The notes under the pieces: generated by a model | Database searches by the model: none | What the model was told of the DNA's origin: nothing | Seen by the model: only the letters and a program-made list of their open reading frames with translations | DNA from: Betaproteobacteria bacterium | GTDB lineage: Bacteria > Pseudomonadota > Gammaproteobacteria > Burkholderiales > Rhodocyclaceae | Direction of reading: 5' to 3' | Assembly: GCA_016709965.1 (NCBI GenBank) | Contig: JADJLT010000001.1 | Location: 804,501 to 868,500, forward strand | Length of the DNA: 64,000 nt | Position numbers and translations under genes: made by a program | In this document: positions 7,871 through 18,027 of the stretch, in pieces | How positions within the stretch are numbered: the stretch's first letter is position 1 | How the letters are laid out: every line of letters begins with the position of its first letter

Positions 7871-10800
7871 ATGCTCAAGCAGACCGACCACAACGACACC
7901 AATCCACTCACGGCAGTCTTTGAACTGATTCAGAAGCGCTTGCCGGCTGACGTGGCCGACCTGGCGACCAACTTCACAAAAAATTTCTATGAAAGAGTCT
8001 CCGCCGAGGACCTGGCCGAACGTTCAACGCAGGACCTCTACGGCGCCGCGCTGTCACATTGGCATTTCGCCAGCCGCTTCACCCCTGGCGCCTCCAGGCT
8101 CCGCGTGTACAACCCGCGACCGGAAGAACATGGCTGGCAATCAACGCACACGATCATCGAAATCATCAGCCAGGACATGCCCTTCCTCGTCGATTCCATC
8201 ACCATGGAAGTCAACCGTCAGGGTCTGACGGTGCACCTGATCATTCACCCGTTGATGCGGATGCGTCGGGACAGTGACGGTAATCTGCAGGCAATCGTGG
8301 AGATTCACGACGAGGCAGCCGGCACCCTGGAATCCATCATTCATGTCGAGGTGGACCGTCGCACAGACCCTGCCCACCTGGAAGCCCTGCAGCAAGGCTT
8401 GGCCCGCATCCTGGCCGACGTCCATGCTGCCGTCGCCGATTGGCCAGGCATGCGCCAAAACCTCACGGATCTGGTCACCTCGTTGGAGGCCTCGCCACCA
8501 CCGATCGAAGTGACCCAGGTCGAAGAGGACATCGCCTTCCTCAAGTGGCTGGCGGCAGGCAATTTCACCATGCTTGGCTACCGGGAATACGCCCTGGTCG
8601 ATGAGATCAGCGAAGAGACCGGCGACAGCGACTGCGTGCTGCGCATCGTGCCCGGCACGGGCGCCGGCATTCTGCGCGAGACAGGGGAAGAGCGTTCCAT
8701 ATCCTTTTCGGCCCTGCCCCCTGAAGTCAAAAAGGTGGCCATCGAACCGCGCCTGCTGGTCTTGACCAAAGCCAATGCCCGATCGACCGTTCATCGCCCG
8801 GGTTACCTCGATTATGTTGGCGTCAAGAAAATGGACAAGGACGGCAAAGTCATCGGTGAACATCGCTTTCTCGGCCTGTTTACCGCCACCGCGTACAGCG
8901 CCAGCCCGGAAGCCATTCCGATTCTTCGCCAGAAGGTCAGGAATGTGCTCGACCGTGCCGAGCTTCGACCCCACAGCCATGGTGGCCGCGCCCTGTCAAT
9001 TATTCTGGAGCAATACCCGCGCGATGAACTGTTCCAGATCACCTCGGACCAGCTCTATACCGTGGCCATGGGCATTCTCGGCTTGGGAGAGCGGCAACGG
9101 ACGCGCCTGTTCGTCCGCCATGACACCTTCGGTCGCTTCTATTCCTGCCTGATCTACGCCCCCCGGGAAAATTACGACACGGCACTCCGTCAGCGCATGC
9201 AGAACGTGCTGCTCGATGCCTTTCAGGGCACATCGAGCGAGTTCAATGTTCAGGTATCCGAATCCGCGCTGGCCCGCATCCTGATCCTGGTCCATACCAA
9301 ACCCGGGAACGTGCCCGACTATGATGTCCCCAGCATCGAGCGACGCCTGGTTCAGGCCGCCCGTCGCTGGGAAGACGAGCTGTTCGAATCGCTGACTGAG
9401 CGTTGCGGCGAGGAGCGCGGCAATCTGCTCCACGCCCGCTACCTCAACGCTTTCCCGGCCGGCTATCGCGAAGATTACGAAGCGCGGGCCGCCGTGGGGG
9501 ACATCGAATTGATGGAATCATTAAGTGACTCTGGCGGCCTGGCGATGAGCCTCTATGTGCCGCTCGAAGCACCGGCCGGCAGCCTCCGGTTCAAGGTGCT
9601 GCGTGACACGGCACCCGTCCCCCTCTCGGCATCGCTGCCCATGCTCGAACACATGGGCGTCCGGGTCATTGAAGAGCGTCCGTATGAAATCCAGCGATCT
9701 GACCGGCCAACGGTATGGCTGCATGACTTTGGCCTGATCTTCAAGGGTGCCGAAGAACTGGATATTGAGCGCGTCCGCGGCATTTTCCAGGACACGTTCC
9801 GTCATGTGCTGACCGGTGCAGCCGAGAGCGACGACTTCAACCGGCTGGTGCTGGCCGCCCAGCTCGACTGGCGCGAAGTTGCCGTCCTGCGTGCCTATGC
9901 CAAATATTTGCGGCAGGCCGGTTTTACCTTCAGCCAGCCCTATATTGAACAAACGCTGGCCGCCCATCCCGGCATTGCCCGCCAATTGCTCGAACTCTTC
10001 CTCGCTCGCTTCGACCCGCAAAGCAATCTCGACAATGCGGTGCAGGCCAGTGCCCTTGAAGCGCAAATCCTGCAGGCACTGGACGACGTGGCCAACCTCG
10101 ATGACGACCGCATCCTGCGTCAATTCCTGGCTGCCATCCTCGCTACCGTACGCAGCAATTATTTCCAGCGCAAGGACAATGCCCCGAAGCCCTACCATTC
10201 ATTCAAGATCAATTCGAAGGGCATACCGGGGCTGCCCGAACCGAAGCCGATGTGGGAAATCTTTGTTTATTCACCGCTGGTGGAAGGCATCCATTTGCGC
10301 GGCGGCAAAGTCGCGCGAGGCGGCTTGCGGTGGTCGGACCGCATGGAAGATTTCCGCACCGAGGTACTCGGGCTGATGAAGGCCCAGATGGTCAAGAACG
10401 CGGTGATTGTCCCGGTCGGCTCCAAGGGTGGTTTCGTGGTCAAGAACCCGCCACCAGGCGGCGACCGCGATGCCATGCTGAAAGAAGGCATCGCCTGTTA
10501 TCACACCTTCCTGCGCGGATTGCTCGACCTCACGGACAACCTGGTAGGCGGCCAGATCGTACCGCCACCGAATCTCGTTCGCCATGACGACGATGACCCG
10601 TATCTGGTGGTTGCCGCCGACAAGGGCACGGCCAGTTTTTCCGATTACGCCAACGGCGTCTCCAAGGAGTACGGCTTCTGGCTCGGCGATGCCTTTGCCT
10701 CGGGTGGCTCGGTCGGCTACGACCACAAGAAGATGGGCATCACCGGCACGTGGCGCCTGGGAGTCGGTCAAGCGGCATTTCCGCGAACTGGGCGTCAACA

Positions 10801-12707
10801 CGCAGGAGAACGATTTTACGGTGGTCGGCATCGGCGACATGTCGGGGGATGTCTTCGGCAACGGGATGCTGTTATCCCGCCACATCAAGCTGCTGGCAGC
10901 CGTCGACCATCGCCATATCTTCATAGACCCCAATCCGGATTGCGAGCAGAGCTTTGTTGAGCGCGAACGCCTGTTCAACTTGCCCCGCTCGTCGTGGGCC
11001 GATTATCAGGAGGGACTGATTTCGACGGGCGGCGGCGTTTACCCACGCAGCGCCAAATCGATCACCCTGTCCCCCCAGGCCCGGGCCAGTCTCGGCATCG
11101 AGGCCGAAACCCTGACCCCGCAGGAACTGATCCGCAACCTGCTGCTGGCCCCGGTCGATCTGCTTTATAACGGCGGCATCGGGACCTATGTGAAATCCAG
11201 CAAGGAGGCGCATGCTGCTGTCGGCGACCGGGCCAATGACGCGGTCCGGGTCGACGGTTGCGAGTTGCGCTGCAAGGTGGTCTGTGAAGGAGGCAATCTT
11301 GGCCTGACCCAGCTGGGACGCATCGAATTTGCGCGACAGGGTGGCCGCATCTGCACCGATGCCATCGATAACTCGGCTGGCGTCGATTGCTCGGATCATG
11401 AAGTCAATATCAAGATCCTGCTCAATTTCGCGATGGAAGACGGTGAATTAACCGAAAAGCAACGCAACAAGCTACTCACCGAAATGACCGACGACGTTGC
11501 CCATCTGGTGCTTCGTGACAATTATTTCCAGACGCAGGTGCTGTCGGTCACCTGTGCGCGTGGCACCGAATTGCTCGATGCACAGTCACGCTATATCCGC
11601 TATCTGTCGAACGCCGGCCGGCTTAATCGCAAGATCGAATACCTCCCGTTCGACGAAGAGATTGTCGAACGAAAGGCTGCCGGACACGGTCTGACCGCGC
11701 CTGAGCTGGCCGTTCTCCTGGCGTACAACAAGATGGAGCTATTCGAAGCCATGCTGGCTTCCGATGTGCCGGAAGATCCATATATCCGCACGGCACTGGA
11801 GCGCTATTTCCCGCTTCAGTTGCGCGAGCGCTATATCGACGCCATCCGGAACCATCCGCTGCGTCGCGAAATTATTGCCACGCATGTGGTTAACAGCATG
11901 GTCAACCGGGTTGGGCCGAGTTTCACCTTCCGTCTGCACGAGGAAACTGGCGCCACCCTGCCCGACATTGTCCGCGCCTACCTTGCCGCACGCGAAATAT
12001 TCGGCCTGGTTCAGCTCTGGCAAACGATCGAAGGACTCGACAACAAAATTGCCAATGCGACCCAGATAAAAATGATTCTGGAATGTCTGCATCTCGTCCA
12101 GCGCGGCACTTTGTGGTTCCTCCGCCACCGTGGCCACCTGCAGGATCTGGCGAAAACACTGGGCCATTTTTCTGGCGGGGTCGAGCAGCTGGCCGGCAAT
12201 CTTTACACCATGGTCACGCCCGAATATCGCAGGGAACTCGACAGCGTCACGGCCGAGTATCTGCAGCAAGGGGTACCGGAAGCATTGGTCCAGCGTATCG
12301 CCTGTCTCGACGAACTGTACTCGGCGCTGGACATTGTCGAAGTCGCCGGCGCACTGAATCGTCCGGTGGAATTGGTTGCCCGCGTCTATCTGACCCTCGG
12401 CGGTCTCCTCGACCTTCGCTGGATGCGACACCAGATTTCAGTATTGCCGGGCGATACTCACTGGCAAGGACTGGCCCGGACCGCACTACAGGACGATCTG
12501 TCCACCCAGGCTTACATGCTGTGCGCCGACGCCCTGCGCGAAAACCCGGACGAAACCGATGTCGCCGCACTGGTTGCCGCCTGGCAGGCCAAACGAGGGT
12601 TCCAGCTGGATCGATGCCGCCAGCTGTTTGGTGAAATTCGCGCCGCGTCAACCCCGGACATGCCAATGCTTTCTGTCGCCCTGCGCGAACTTCGCGGCTT
12701 GAGCTGA
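7871..12707 (+). pseudogene. gdhB: NAD-specific glutamate dehydrogenase (large GdhB type), frameshifted
   Basis: The two parts together encode 1,611 residues, the normal size of the 180-kDa NAD-GDH that converts glutamate to 2-oxoglutarate and ammonia. The first frame runs 7871 to about 10745 (N-terminal regulatory region and start of the catalytic domain, e.g. KVARGGLRWSDR and VPVGSKGGFV); the second continues from about 10747 (ARGAWESVKRHFREL, GDMSGDVFGNGML) to 12707. One extra G in ACCGGCACG at 10745-10746 breaks the frame; removing it restores HKKMGITARGAW. Everything else is intact, so this is a very recent mutation or a sequence error. Followed by an intrinsic terminator. Confidence 0.88.
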
Positions 12708-12734
12708 ATCGCCGGCTGATGGGCACTCTCGACC

Positions 12735-12759
12735 AATACCGGCCTAACGGGCCGGTATT
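12735..12759. terminator. Hairpin between gdhB and ppx-like gene
   Basis: AATACCGGCC / GGCCGGTATT with a 5-base loop, T on one side and A on the other; likely serves both convergent genes. Confidence 0.75.
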
Positions 12760-12768
12760 TCGTGGCGC

Positions 12769-13845
12769 TCAGGGGCAACTGTCCGGATCACTGGCATAGG
12801 CATCGAGTCCCATGCCGCGCAAGCGGTCAAGGTAGCAGCCGTAGTGGCGCTGCCAGGCGAATGCACGCTCATCGGCGAGGAGGCCGGGGATATTCGTCAG
12901 GTCGATTTCCGCCACCATCAGCGAGTCGCCGCGAGTCGCCTCAAGCAGCCCTTCGACCAACAGCATGTCGGACAGCAGCCAGGCAAGATGACCGGATGAA
13001 CCGCCCAGTTGCAAGGCCGTTTCCTCCAGCGTCAGCCGTGAGACCTGTTCGATTGCCGCGCTCAGTTCACGTCGCTGGAAACGCATGCGGCCCGCATGTT
13101 CGCCATTCAGCTTGAGCACTGCCGGCAGCACGCCACGACTGACCGGACGGCTGATGGCGGTCATGCTGATCGGCTCCGGCACGGTGCTGCCCACATCCTT
13201 CAATTTGTTGGCCAGCAGGGCTCGGGCCGTGGCCAGTTCGTCGCCGGTCATCGGCTGCAGACGGCATGGCGCCGATTCGGAATTGCGGATTTCCTGACAG
13301 AGGTAGCGCTGCCAGACTTTCTGCCCGAGCAGATCGCCGAACGAGCTTGTCCCGCCGGCAATCTGCAGGCTACCGCCACCAATATCGAGGACATGGCTGG
13401 TTTCCAGTCCGTCGCCCAGCGCTTGGCGTGCACCGAGATAGCCGTAAGCCCCCTCTTGCGACTGCGGAATGACCAGCACTGAAACGCCTGTCGCCGCATG
13501 AAGTCGCTCAAGCAATGCTGCCAACACATGGCCGTTGGCCAGCAATGCCATTCTCCACGCCGAGAAGCCACCGCCAAGCTGTTCACAGTTCGCGTCAAAG
13601 CCAGCTTTTTCCGGCAGATCATGCAGCGCGGCGATGGTCGGCGCCAGCGTTTCTTCGAGACCGCGCCCGGCCCACTGCGGACCAAGATAATCAATATTGG
13701 CACTGGCCATCACGCTGCTGTTCGAGGCCCCGGCCCGAATGCCGGAAGAACCCATGTCGAAGGCAACACGACAGCGATCCCCGGCGATGGCCGCGGCGGC
13801 CAGGACCCAACAAAGCAGCCCGACCAGGATACGAAGGCGCATCAA
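12769..13845 (-). CDS. Exported Ppx/GppA-like phosphatase
   Basis: 358 residues. A clear Sec signal peptide (hydrophobic residues 6-20, cleavage near AIA-GD) precedes an ASKHA-type fold of the exopolyphosphatase/GppA family: phosphate loop DMGSSGIRAG (30-39) and second loop DIGGGSLQIAGG (about 154-165). Classical Ppx and GppA are cytoplasmic, so a periplasmic member is unusual; polyphosphate or a phosphorylated periplasmic substrate are possible, not shown. The start overlaps the end of the upstream DUF4337 gene by four bases (ATGA), so the two are one operon. Confidence 0.75.
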   Translation of the reverse strand: MMRLRILVGLLCWVLAAAAIAGDRCRVAFDMGSSGIRAGASNSSVMASANIDYLGPQWAGRGLEETLAPTIAALHDLPEKAGFDANCEQLGGGFSAWRMALLANGHVLAALLERLHAATGVSVLVIPQSQEGAYGYLGARQALGDGLETSHVLDIGGGSLQIAGGTSSFGDLLGQKVWQRYLCQEIRNSESAPCRLQPMTGDELATARALLANKLKDVGSTVPEPISMTAISRPVSRGVLPAVLKLNGEHAGRMRFQRRELSAAIEQVSRLTLEETALQLGGSSGHLAWLLSDMLLVEGLLEATRGDSLMVAEIDLTNIPGLLADERAFAWQRHYGCYLDRLRGMGLDAYASDPDSCP

Positions 13846-14417
13846 AGGTGCAGGTAGCCCATCACGCCTGCCACCACACCCAGTCCGGTGGCACCAAAAA
13901 CACCCACCAGCATCCAGCGTTTGCGCGTCAGCAGGGTAATCGCTGACAAGGCAATGGCGATCTGCAGCAAGGTCGTGGCCAGGGCCCAGCGCTCGTGCAC
14001 ATGCATTTCTGCCTCGCTGTGGCGATCGGCCGCCTTGGCCTCTGCTTCCAGTTTCTCGGCTTCGGCCTTGATGTCATCCTTTTCTTTTTTGTAGCGCTCG
14101 ATGGCTTCCTTGAATTTCTCCTGCACCTCGCCGGTGGTCAGCACCACCGACAATTCGGCCAGATTCTGCTTGTTACTCTTGGCCTGGTAGTAATTCCACT
14201 GATTGGAAGCGGAGGTTTTCTGGATGGCCGCTTCATTCTTGTAGAGCAACGCCGCATTCTGCGAGTGGCCGCCCATGTAGCCAAAAATGGCACCAACGGT
14301 GGACAAAATGGCCGTCAATACCGCCAAGCGCGAGGTAAAACTGTCACCACCGTGCTGAGCTACGTGCTCAACCTCGTGATCGTGTGGGCCATGAACGTGA
14401 AATCCGTGTCCAGACAT
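13842..14417 (-). CDS. DUF4337 membrane protein
   Basis: 191 residues. His-rich N terminus (GHGFHVHGPHDHE), transmembrane segment at about 30-50, a long charged coiled-coil stretch (about 95-135, KEKDDIKAEAEKLEAEAKA) and two C-terminal transmembrane segments. This is the arrangement of DUF4337 proteins, whose function is unknown. Ribosome site AAGGAGAA precedes the ATG. First gene of a two-gene operon with the exported Ppx-like gene. Confidence 0.75.
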   Translation of the reverse strand: MSGHGFHVHGPHDHEVEHVAQHGGDSFTSRLAVLTAILSTVGAIFGYMGGHSQNAALLYKNEAAIQKTSASNQWNYYQAKSNKQNLAELSVVLTTGEVQEKFKEAIERYKKEKDDIKAEAEKLEAEAKAADRHSEAEMHVHERWALATTLLQIAIALSAITLLTRKRWMLVGVFGATGLGVVAGVMGYLHL

Positions 14418-14521
14418 GCAATTCTCCTTAATTCTGTTGGTTGCCGCAAAAACCGGCAGCGCGAATTCTAGCGCCCGGCGGCTGATTTTTTACGAGTAAA
14501 ACGCCAAAGACCCCGGCGTAA

Positions 14522-14564
14522 GAAATATTTCGGTTTTGGCCATAATGTCCGGTTGACCGTAGCC
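14522..14564 (+). repeat. Dispersed repeat, copy 3
   Basis: Core TGTCCGGTTGACCGTAGCC at 14546-14564, preceded by GAAATATTTCGGTTTTGGCC. Lies between the divergent DUF4337 and bfd genes. Confidence 0.75.
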
Positions 14565-14608
14565 ATCACGGGAATCACGGACCAGCGCACGACCGATCAC
14601 ACCCATTG

Positions 14609-14653
14609 TTGACAACCATTCTCATTTGTATAAAATAAGAATTATTCGCATTT
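14609..14653 (+). promoter_or_regulatory. Fur-controlled promoter of bfd
   Basis: TTGACA (14609-14614), 16-base spacer, TAAAAT (14631-14636). Two Fur-box-like elements overlap it: ACCATTCTCATTTGTA (14615-14630) and AATAAGAATTATTCGCATTT (14634-14653), the latter close to the 19-bp Fur dyad. Repression under iron-replete conditions is expected. Confidence 0.75.
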
Positions 14654-14678
14654 GATGCAATTGCATCGGAGTCATGTC

Positions 14679-14879
14679 ATGTACGTTTGCGTTTGCCAGG
14701 CTGTGACCGAACGCCAGATCCGCGAGGCGGCTCAGGGTGGCGCCCGCACGCTGAAGGATTTGCGTCGCGACCTCGGCGTTTCCAGCGATTGCGGACGCTG
14801 CGCCTCGTGCGCCCGCGCCTGCCTGGCCGAGGCCCAGCAATGCCAAGGCAGAGCGGCCCAGGTCAGCCGGGCCCGCTGA
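14679..14879 (+). CDS. bfd: Bacterioferritin-associated ferredoxin
   Basis: 66 residues. Four cysteines in the Bfd arrangement C-x-C (4, 6) and C-x2-C (38, 41) bind a [2Fe-2S] cluster; Bfd reduces and releases iron stored in bacterioferritin. The ATG at 14679 (MYVCVCQAV) is the standard family start; an upstream in-frame ATG at 14652 would lie inside the Fur box and is rejected. Fur control links it functionally to the two bfr genes 8 kb away. Confidence 0.92.
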   Translation: MYVCVCQAVTERQIREAAQGGARTLKDLRRDLGVSSDCGRCASCARACLAEAQQCQGRAAQVSRAR

Positions 14880-14910
14880 TCGGCTGACGGCCGGGTCGCT
14901 TGCCTACCGG

Positions 14911-15957
14911 CTAAATTACGTCAATCCCTGGCGCGCCATCCACGATCTCGCCAATCACTGAAACGTGGTCAAACCCTTGTTGCAGGAAAAGTGACAACAC
15001 TTCAGTCACCGCATCCGGCGTGCAGGACACGAGCAGGCCACCCGAGGTCTGCGGATCGGTGATCAGTGTCTTTGCCAATTCATCGAGGCCGGCCGCCAGA
15101 TTCACGCTGGCGCCATAGCTGCTCCAGTTGCGCGCCGAGGCGCCCGTCATGTAGCCCGCTTCGACAAACTCGCGAGCACGGGTGAGCAGCGGCAGATCGG
15201 CATAATTCACCGTCGCCCGCACATGGCTGCCCTTGCAGACCTCCAGCAAATGTCCCGCCAGACCGAACCCGGTCACGTCTGTCACCGCATGCACCCCATC
15301 CAGGCACGCCAGCATCGGCCCCGGGGTATTCAATTGTGTCGTGGTCTCGACCATCGCCTCATAGTCACTGGCATGGAGTTGATCCTTCTTGAGCGCAGCA
15401 CTGTATACCCCGACACCAAGCTGCTTGCCGAGGATGAGCTTGTCACCGGGCTTGGCACCTGAATTGCGCTTGAGATGGGCCGGATTGACGATACCAATGG
15501 CGACCAGTCCGTAGATCGGCTCCACCGAGTCGATGGTATGGCCGCCGGCAATGGGGATGCAGGCAGCACGGCAAACCGCCTCGCCGCCTTGCAGAATCTT
15601 GCCGATGGTTTCAAGCGGCAGCGTATTGACTGGCATGCCGACGATGGCCAGCGCGAACAGCGGTGTACCGCCCATGGCGTAAACATCGGAGATGGCATTG
15701 GTGGCAGCGATCCGGCCAAAATCGTAGGGATCGTCAACGATGGGCATAAAGAAATCGGTCGTCGCGACAATCGCCTGCTGCGGGTTGATCTGGTAGACCG
15801 CGGCATCATCGCTGGTTTCGGTGCCGACCAGCAGTTGGGGCGGGATGATCCCGGAAGGCGCACCGGCAAGAATTTGCTGCAATACGGCAGGTGCAATTTT
15901 GCAACCACAGCCGCCCCCATGGGAAAGCTGGGTCAATCTGATTTTTTCTTGGGACAC
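14911..15957 (-). CDS. selD: Selenide, water dikinase SelD
   Basis: 348 residues. Makes selenophosphate from selenide and ATP for selenocysteine and selenouridine. Gly-rich N terminus with catalytic Cys17 and Lys20 (HGGGCGCK); the catalytic position is Cys rather than selenocysteine. Conserved DDAAVY, TTDFFMPIVDDPYDFG and GGHTID segments are present. Stands alone; no selA, selB or tRNA-Sec in the window. Confidence 0.95.
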   Translation of the reverse strand: MSQEKIRLTQLSHGGGCGCKIAPAVLQQILAGAPSGIIPPQLLVGTETSDDAAVYQINPQQAIVATTDFFMPIVDDPYDFGRIAATNAISDVYAMGGTPLFALAIVGMPVNTLPLETIGKILQGGEAVCRAACIPIAGGHTIDSVEPIYGLVAIGIVNPAHLKRNSGAKPGDKLILGKQLGVGVYSAALKKDQLHASDYEAMVETTTQLNTPGPMLACLDGVHAVTDVTGFGLAGHLLEVCKGSHVRATVNYADLPLLTRAREFVEAGYMTGASARNWSSYGASVNLAAGLDELAKTLITDPQTSGGLLVSCTPDAVTEVLSLFLQQGFDHVSVIGEIVDGAPGIDVI

Positions 15958-16024
15958 GACTGTTCTCTCGATAATTTATTATTGACTGCTACTGATAGTT
16001 CTTTGCTGCTGATTCGCTGAATGC

Positions 16025-16231
16025 TTATTCGGCGTCGAAACCAGCATCTTCAATGGCAGCGATCAGCGCGTTGCGCGTCACTTGCTGCGCATCGAACTCA
16101 ACCCTGGCCTCGCCGGCTTCCAGCGAGACCTCGGCAGTACTGACACCGGCCATGCCGCTGAGCACGCCGGTAATGTTCTTGACGCATCCCTGGCAGCTCA
16201 TGCCGCCAACCTTGATGATGGTGTTGTCCAT
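16025..16231 (-). CDS. copZ: CopZ-like copper chaperone (HMA domain)
   Basis: 68 residues, a single heavy-metal-associated ferredoxin-like domain with GMSCQGC (residues 10-16), the two Cys binding Cu(I) or a similar soft metal. It precedes selD on the minus strand and lies 1.8 kb from the copper ATPase; the cyclic-di-GMP gene separates them. Confidence 0.85.
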   Translation of the reverse strand: MDNTIIKVGGMSCQGCVKNITGVLSGMAGVSTAEVSLEAGEARVEFDAQQVTRNALIAAIEDAGFDAE

Positions 16232-16234
16232 GCT

Positions 16235-18001
16235 TTACCCGTTCGTAAATGGTTGAAGGCGCAGCATATCGGCGACCCCTGCCGCCAGCAGCGGTCGGCT
16301 GAAATGGTAGCCCTGTGCCATGTCACAGCCCATTTTACGCAGTTGTGCCAATTGTTCACTCGTTTCCACGCCTTCTGCCAGCACGGTCAAGCGCAAGCTG
16401 CGCCCCATGCTGACGATGGTCGAGGCAATCGCCCAGTCGTCCGGATCGGTTTCCAAGTCATGGACAAATGAACGGTCAATCTTCAATTTACCAACCGGAA
16501 AGCGCTTCAGGTACGCCAGCGACGAATAGCCCGTACCGAAATCGTCGAGCGACAGTTCAACGCCCATGCGATGCAGGGCGGACAAGGTGCCGAGATTGAT
16601 ATCCGCATCGTGCATCACCGTGCGCTCGGTCAATTCAAGCTCCAGGCGAGCAGCATCCAGCCCCGAGGCGGCCAGCGCCCCGGCCACGACCTCGACGAAT
16701 CCTGACTGGCGAAACTGGACCGGCGCCACATTGACCGCCATCACCAGTGGCGGCAAGCCCGACTCGCTCCAGGCCTGAGCCTGCCGACAGGCTTCGCACA
16801 ACACCCAGTCGCCAATCGGGTTGATCAGGCCGGTTTCTTCGGCCACATGAATGAAACGATCAGGCATGATCAAGCCAAGTTCCGGATGCTGCCAGCGTAT
16901 GAGCGCCTCGACGCCAATGATCAAGCCACTTTCCAGCGAGACCAGCGGCTGATAATGGAGAATGAATTCCTGCTGGAGCAGCGCGCGGCGCAGATTGCTT
17001 TCCATCAGCAATCGATCCAGCGTCGAGGTATTCATTTCGCTAGCGTAGAACTGAAAGGTATTACGCCCGATCTCCTTGGCCCGATACATCGCGGTATCAG
17101 CATTCTTGAGCAGCACCTCCAGATCCAGGCCATCGTGCGGATAAATGCTGATGCCCAGCGATGGGGTTACCGTGAGTTCATGCCCTGCAATTTCAAAGGG
17201 GCGACCAAAAACCTCAATCAGCCGATGCGCTACTTCTGCCGCCGCAGCCGTGTGGAAGCCAGGCATGGCAAAAATGAACTCATCGCCGCCCAGCCGCGCC
17301 AGGGTATCGATACGCCGCACGACGCTGTCCAGCCGCCGCGCCACCTCGCACAACAACTCGTCGCCGACACTGTGACCCAGCGAATCATTGACTCGCTTGA
17401 AATGATCCAGGTCGAGAAAAATGACGGCGATTTCGGTGTTCTCGCGCTCGGCAGCAGCCAGCAACTGCTCGAAACGTTCACGCAACAGGCGCCGATTCGG
17501 CAATCCGGTCAGTACATCGTAGTCGGCCAATTCCCGGATGCGCAGCTCGGCTGCCTTCTGCATCGAAATATCCGTCAACGTACCCACTGAAGCCACGCGC
17601 CCGCCAAATACAGATGGGGAACCCACCACCATGGCGGGAAAGACCGAGCCATCCTTGCGGATTATCTGCAACTCATAGCTATGGCCAGCCACGCCTGCAA
17701 CACGCAGTCGCATCTGCTCGACAACATAGGCATGCTGTTCCTGGACGATGACGTCGAGCGGCCCCATGTGCTCAAGCATTTCCTCTTCGGAATACCCAAG
17801 GAGTTTGGTCAGATAGGGATTGACGTATTTGAAACGCTGATCCTGCAAGACAAAGATGCCGACCTGGGCAGCCTCCATGGTGGTCCGGAACATTGCCTCC
17901 TGTTCCGTCGACGCGGCCAAACGACCGGTGCCCCCCGCGCTACCGACATTGTTGTCGGTACGCGCCTGCTCTAGTGTCTTTTCCCCGACCCGTAAGGTCA
18001 T
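16235..18001 (-). CDS. PAS-GGDEF-EAL cyclic-di-GMP protein
   Basis: 588 residues, no membrane segment. PAS domain at about 37-155 (AQVGIFVLQDQRF, GTLTDISMQ), GGDEF domain with an intact RLGGDEF catalytic motif, and EAL domain with EALIRW, DDFGTGYSSL and AEGVET. Both synthase and phosphodiesterase motifs look complete, so it may be bifunctional or switched by the PAS domain. Four bases separate its end from the copZ start region. Confidence 0.92.
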   Translation of the reverse strand: MTLRVGEKTLEQARTDNNVGSAGGTGRLAASTEQEAMFRTTMEAAQVGIFVLQDQRFKYVNPYLTKLLGYSEEEMLEHMGPLDVIVQEQHAYVVEQMRLRVAGVAGHSYELQIIRKDGSVFPAMVVGSPSVFGGRVASVGTLTDISMQKAAELRIRELADYDVLTGLPNRRLLRERFEQLLAAAERENTEIAVIFLDLDHFKRVNDSLGHSVGDELLCEVARRLDSVVRRIDTLARLGGDEFIFAMPGFHTAAAAEVAHRLIEVFGRPFEIAGHELTVTPSLGISIYPHDGLDLEVLLKNADTAMYRAKEIGRNTFQFYASEMNTSTLDRLLMESNLRRALLQQEFILHYQPLVSLESGLIIGVEALIRWQHPELGLIMPDRFIHVAEETGLINPIGDWVLCEACRQAQAWSESGLPPLVMAVNVAPVQFRQSGFVEVVAGALAASGLDAARLELELTERTVMHDADINLGTLSALHRMGVELSLDDFGTGYSSLAYLKRFPVGKLKIDRSFVHDLETDPDDWAIASTIVSMGRSLRLTVLAEGVETSEQLAQLRKMGCDMAQGYHFSRPLLAAGVADMLRLQPFTNG

Positions 18002-18027
18002 TCAAACCCCTTGTGACTCGTCCCACC

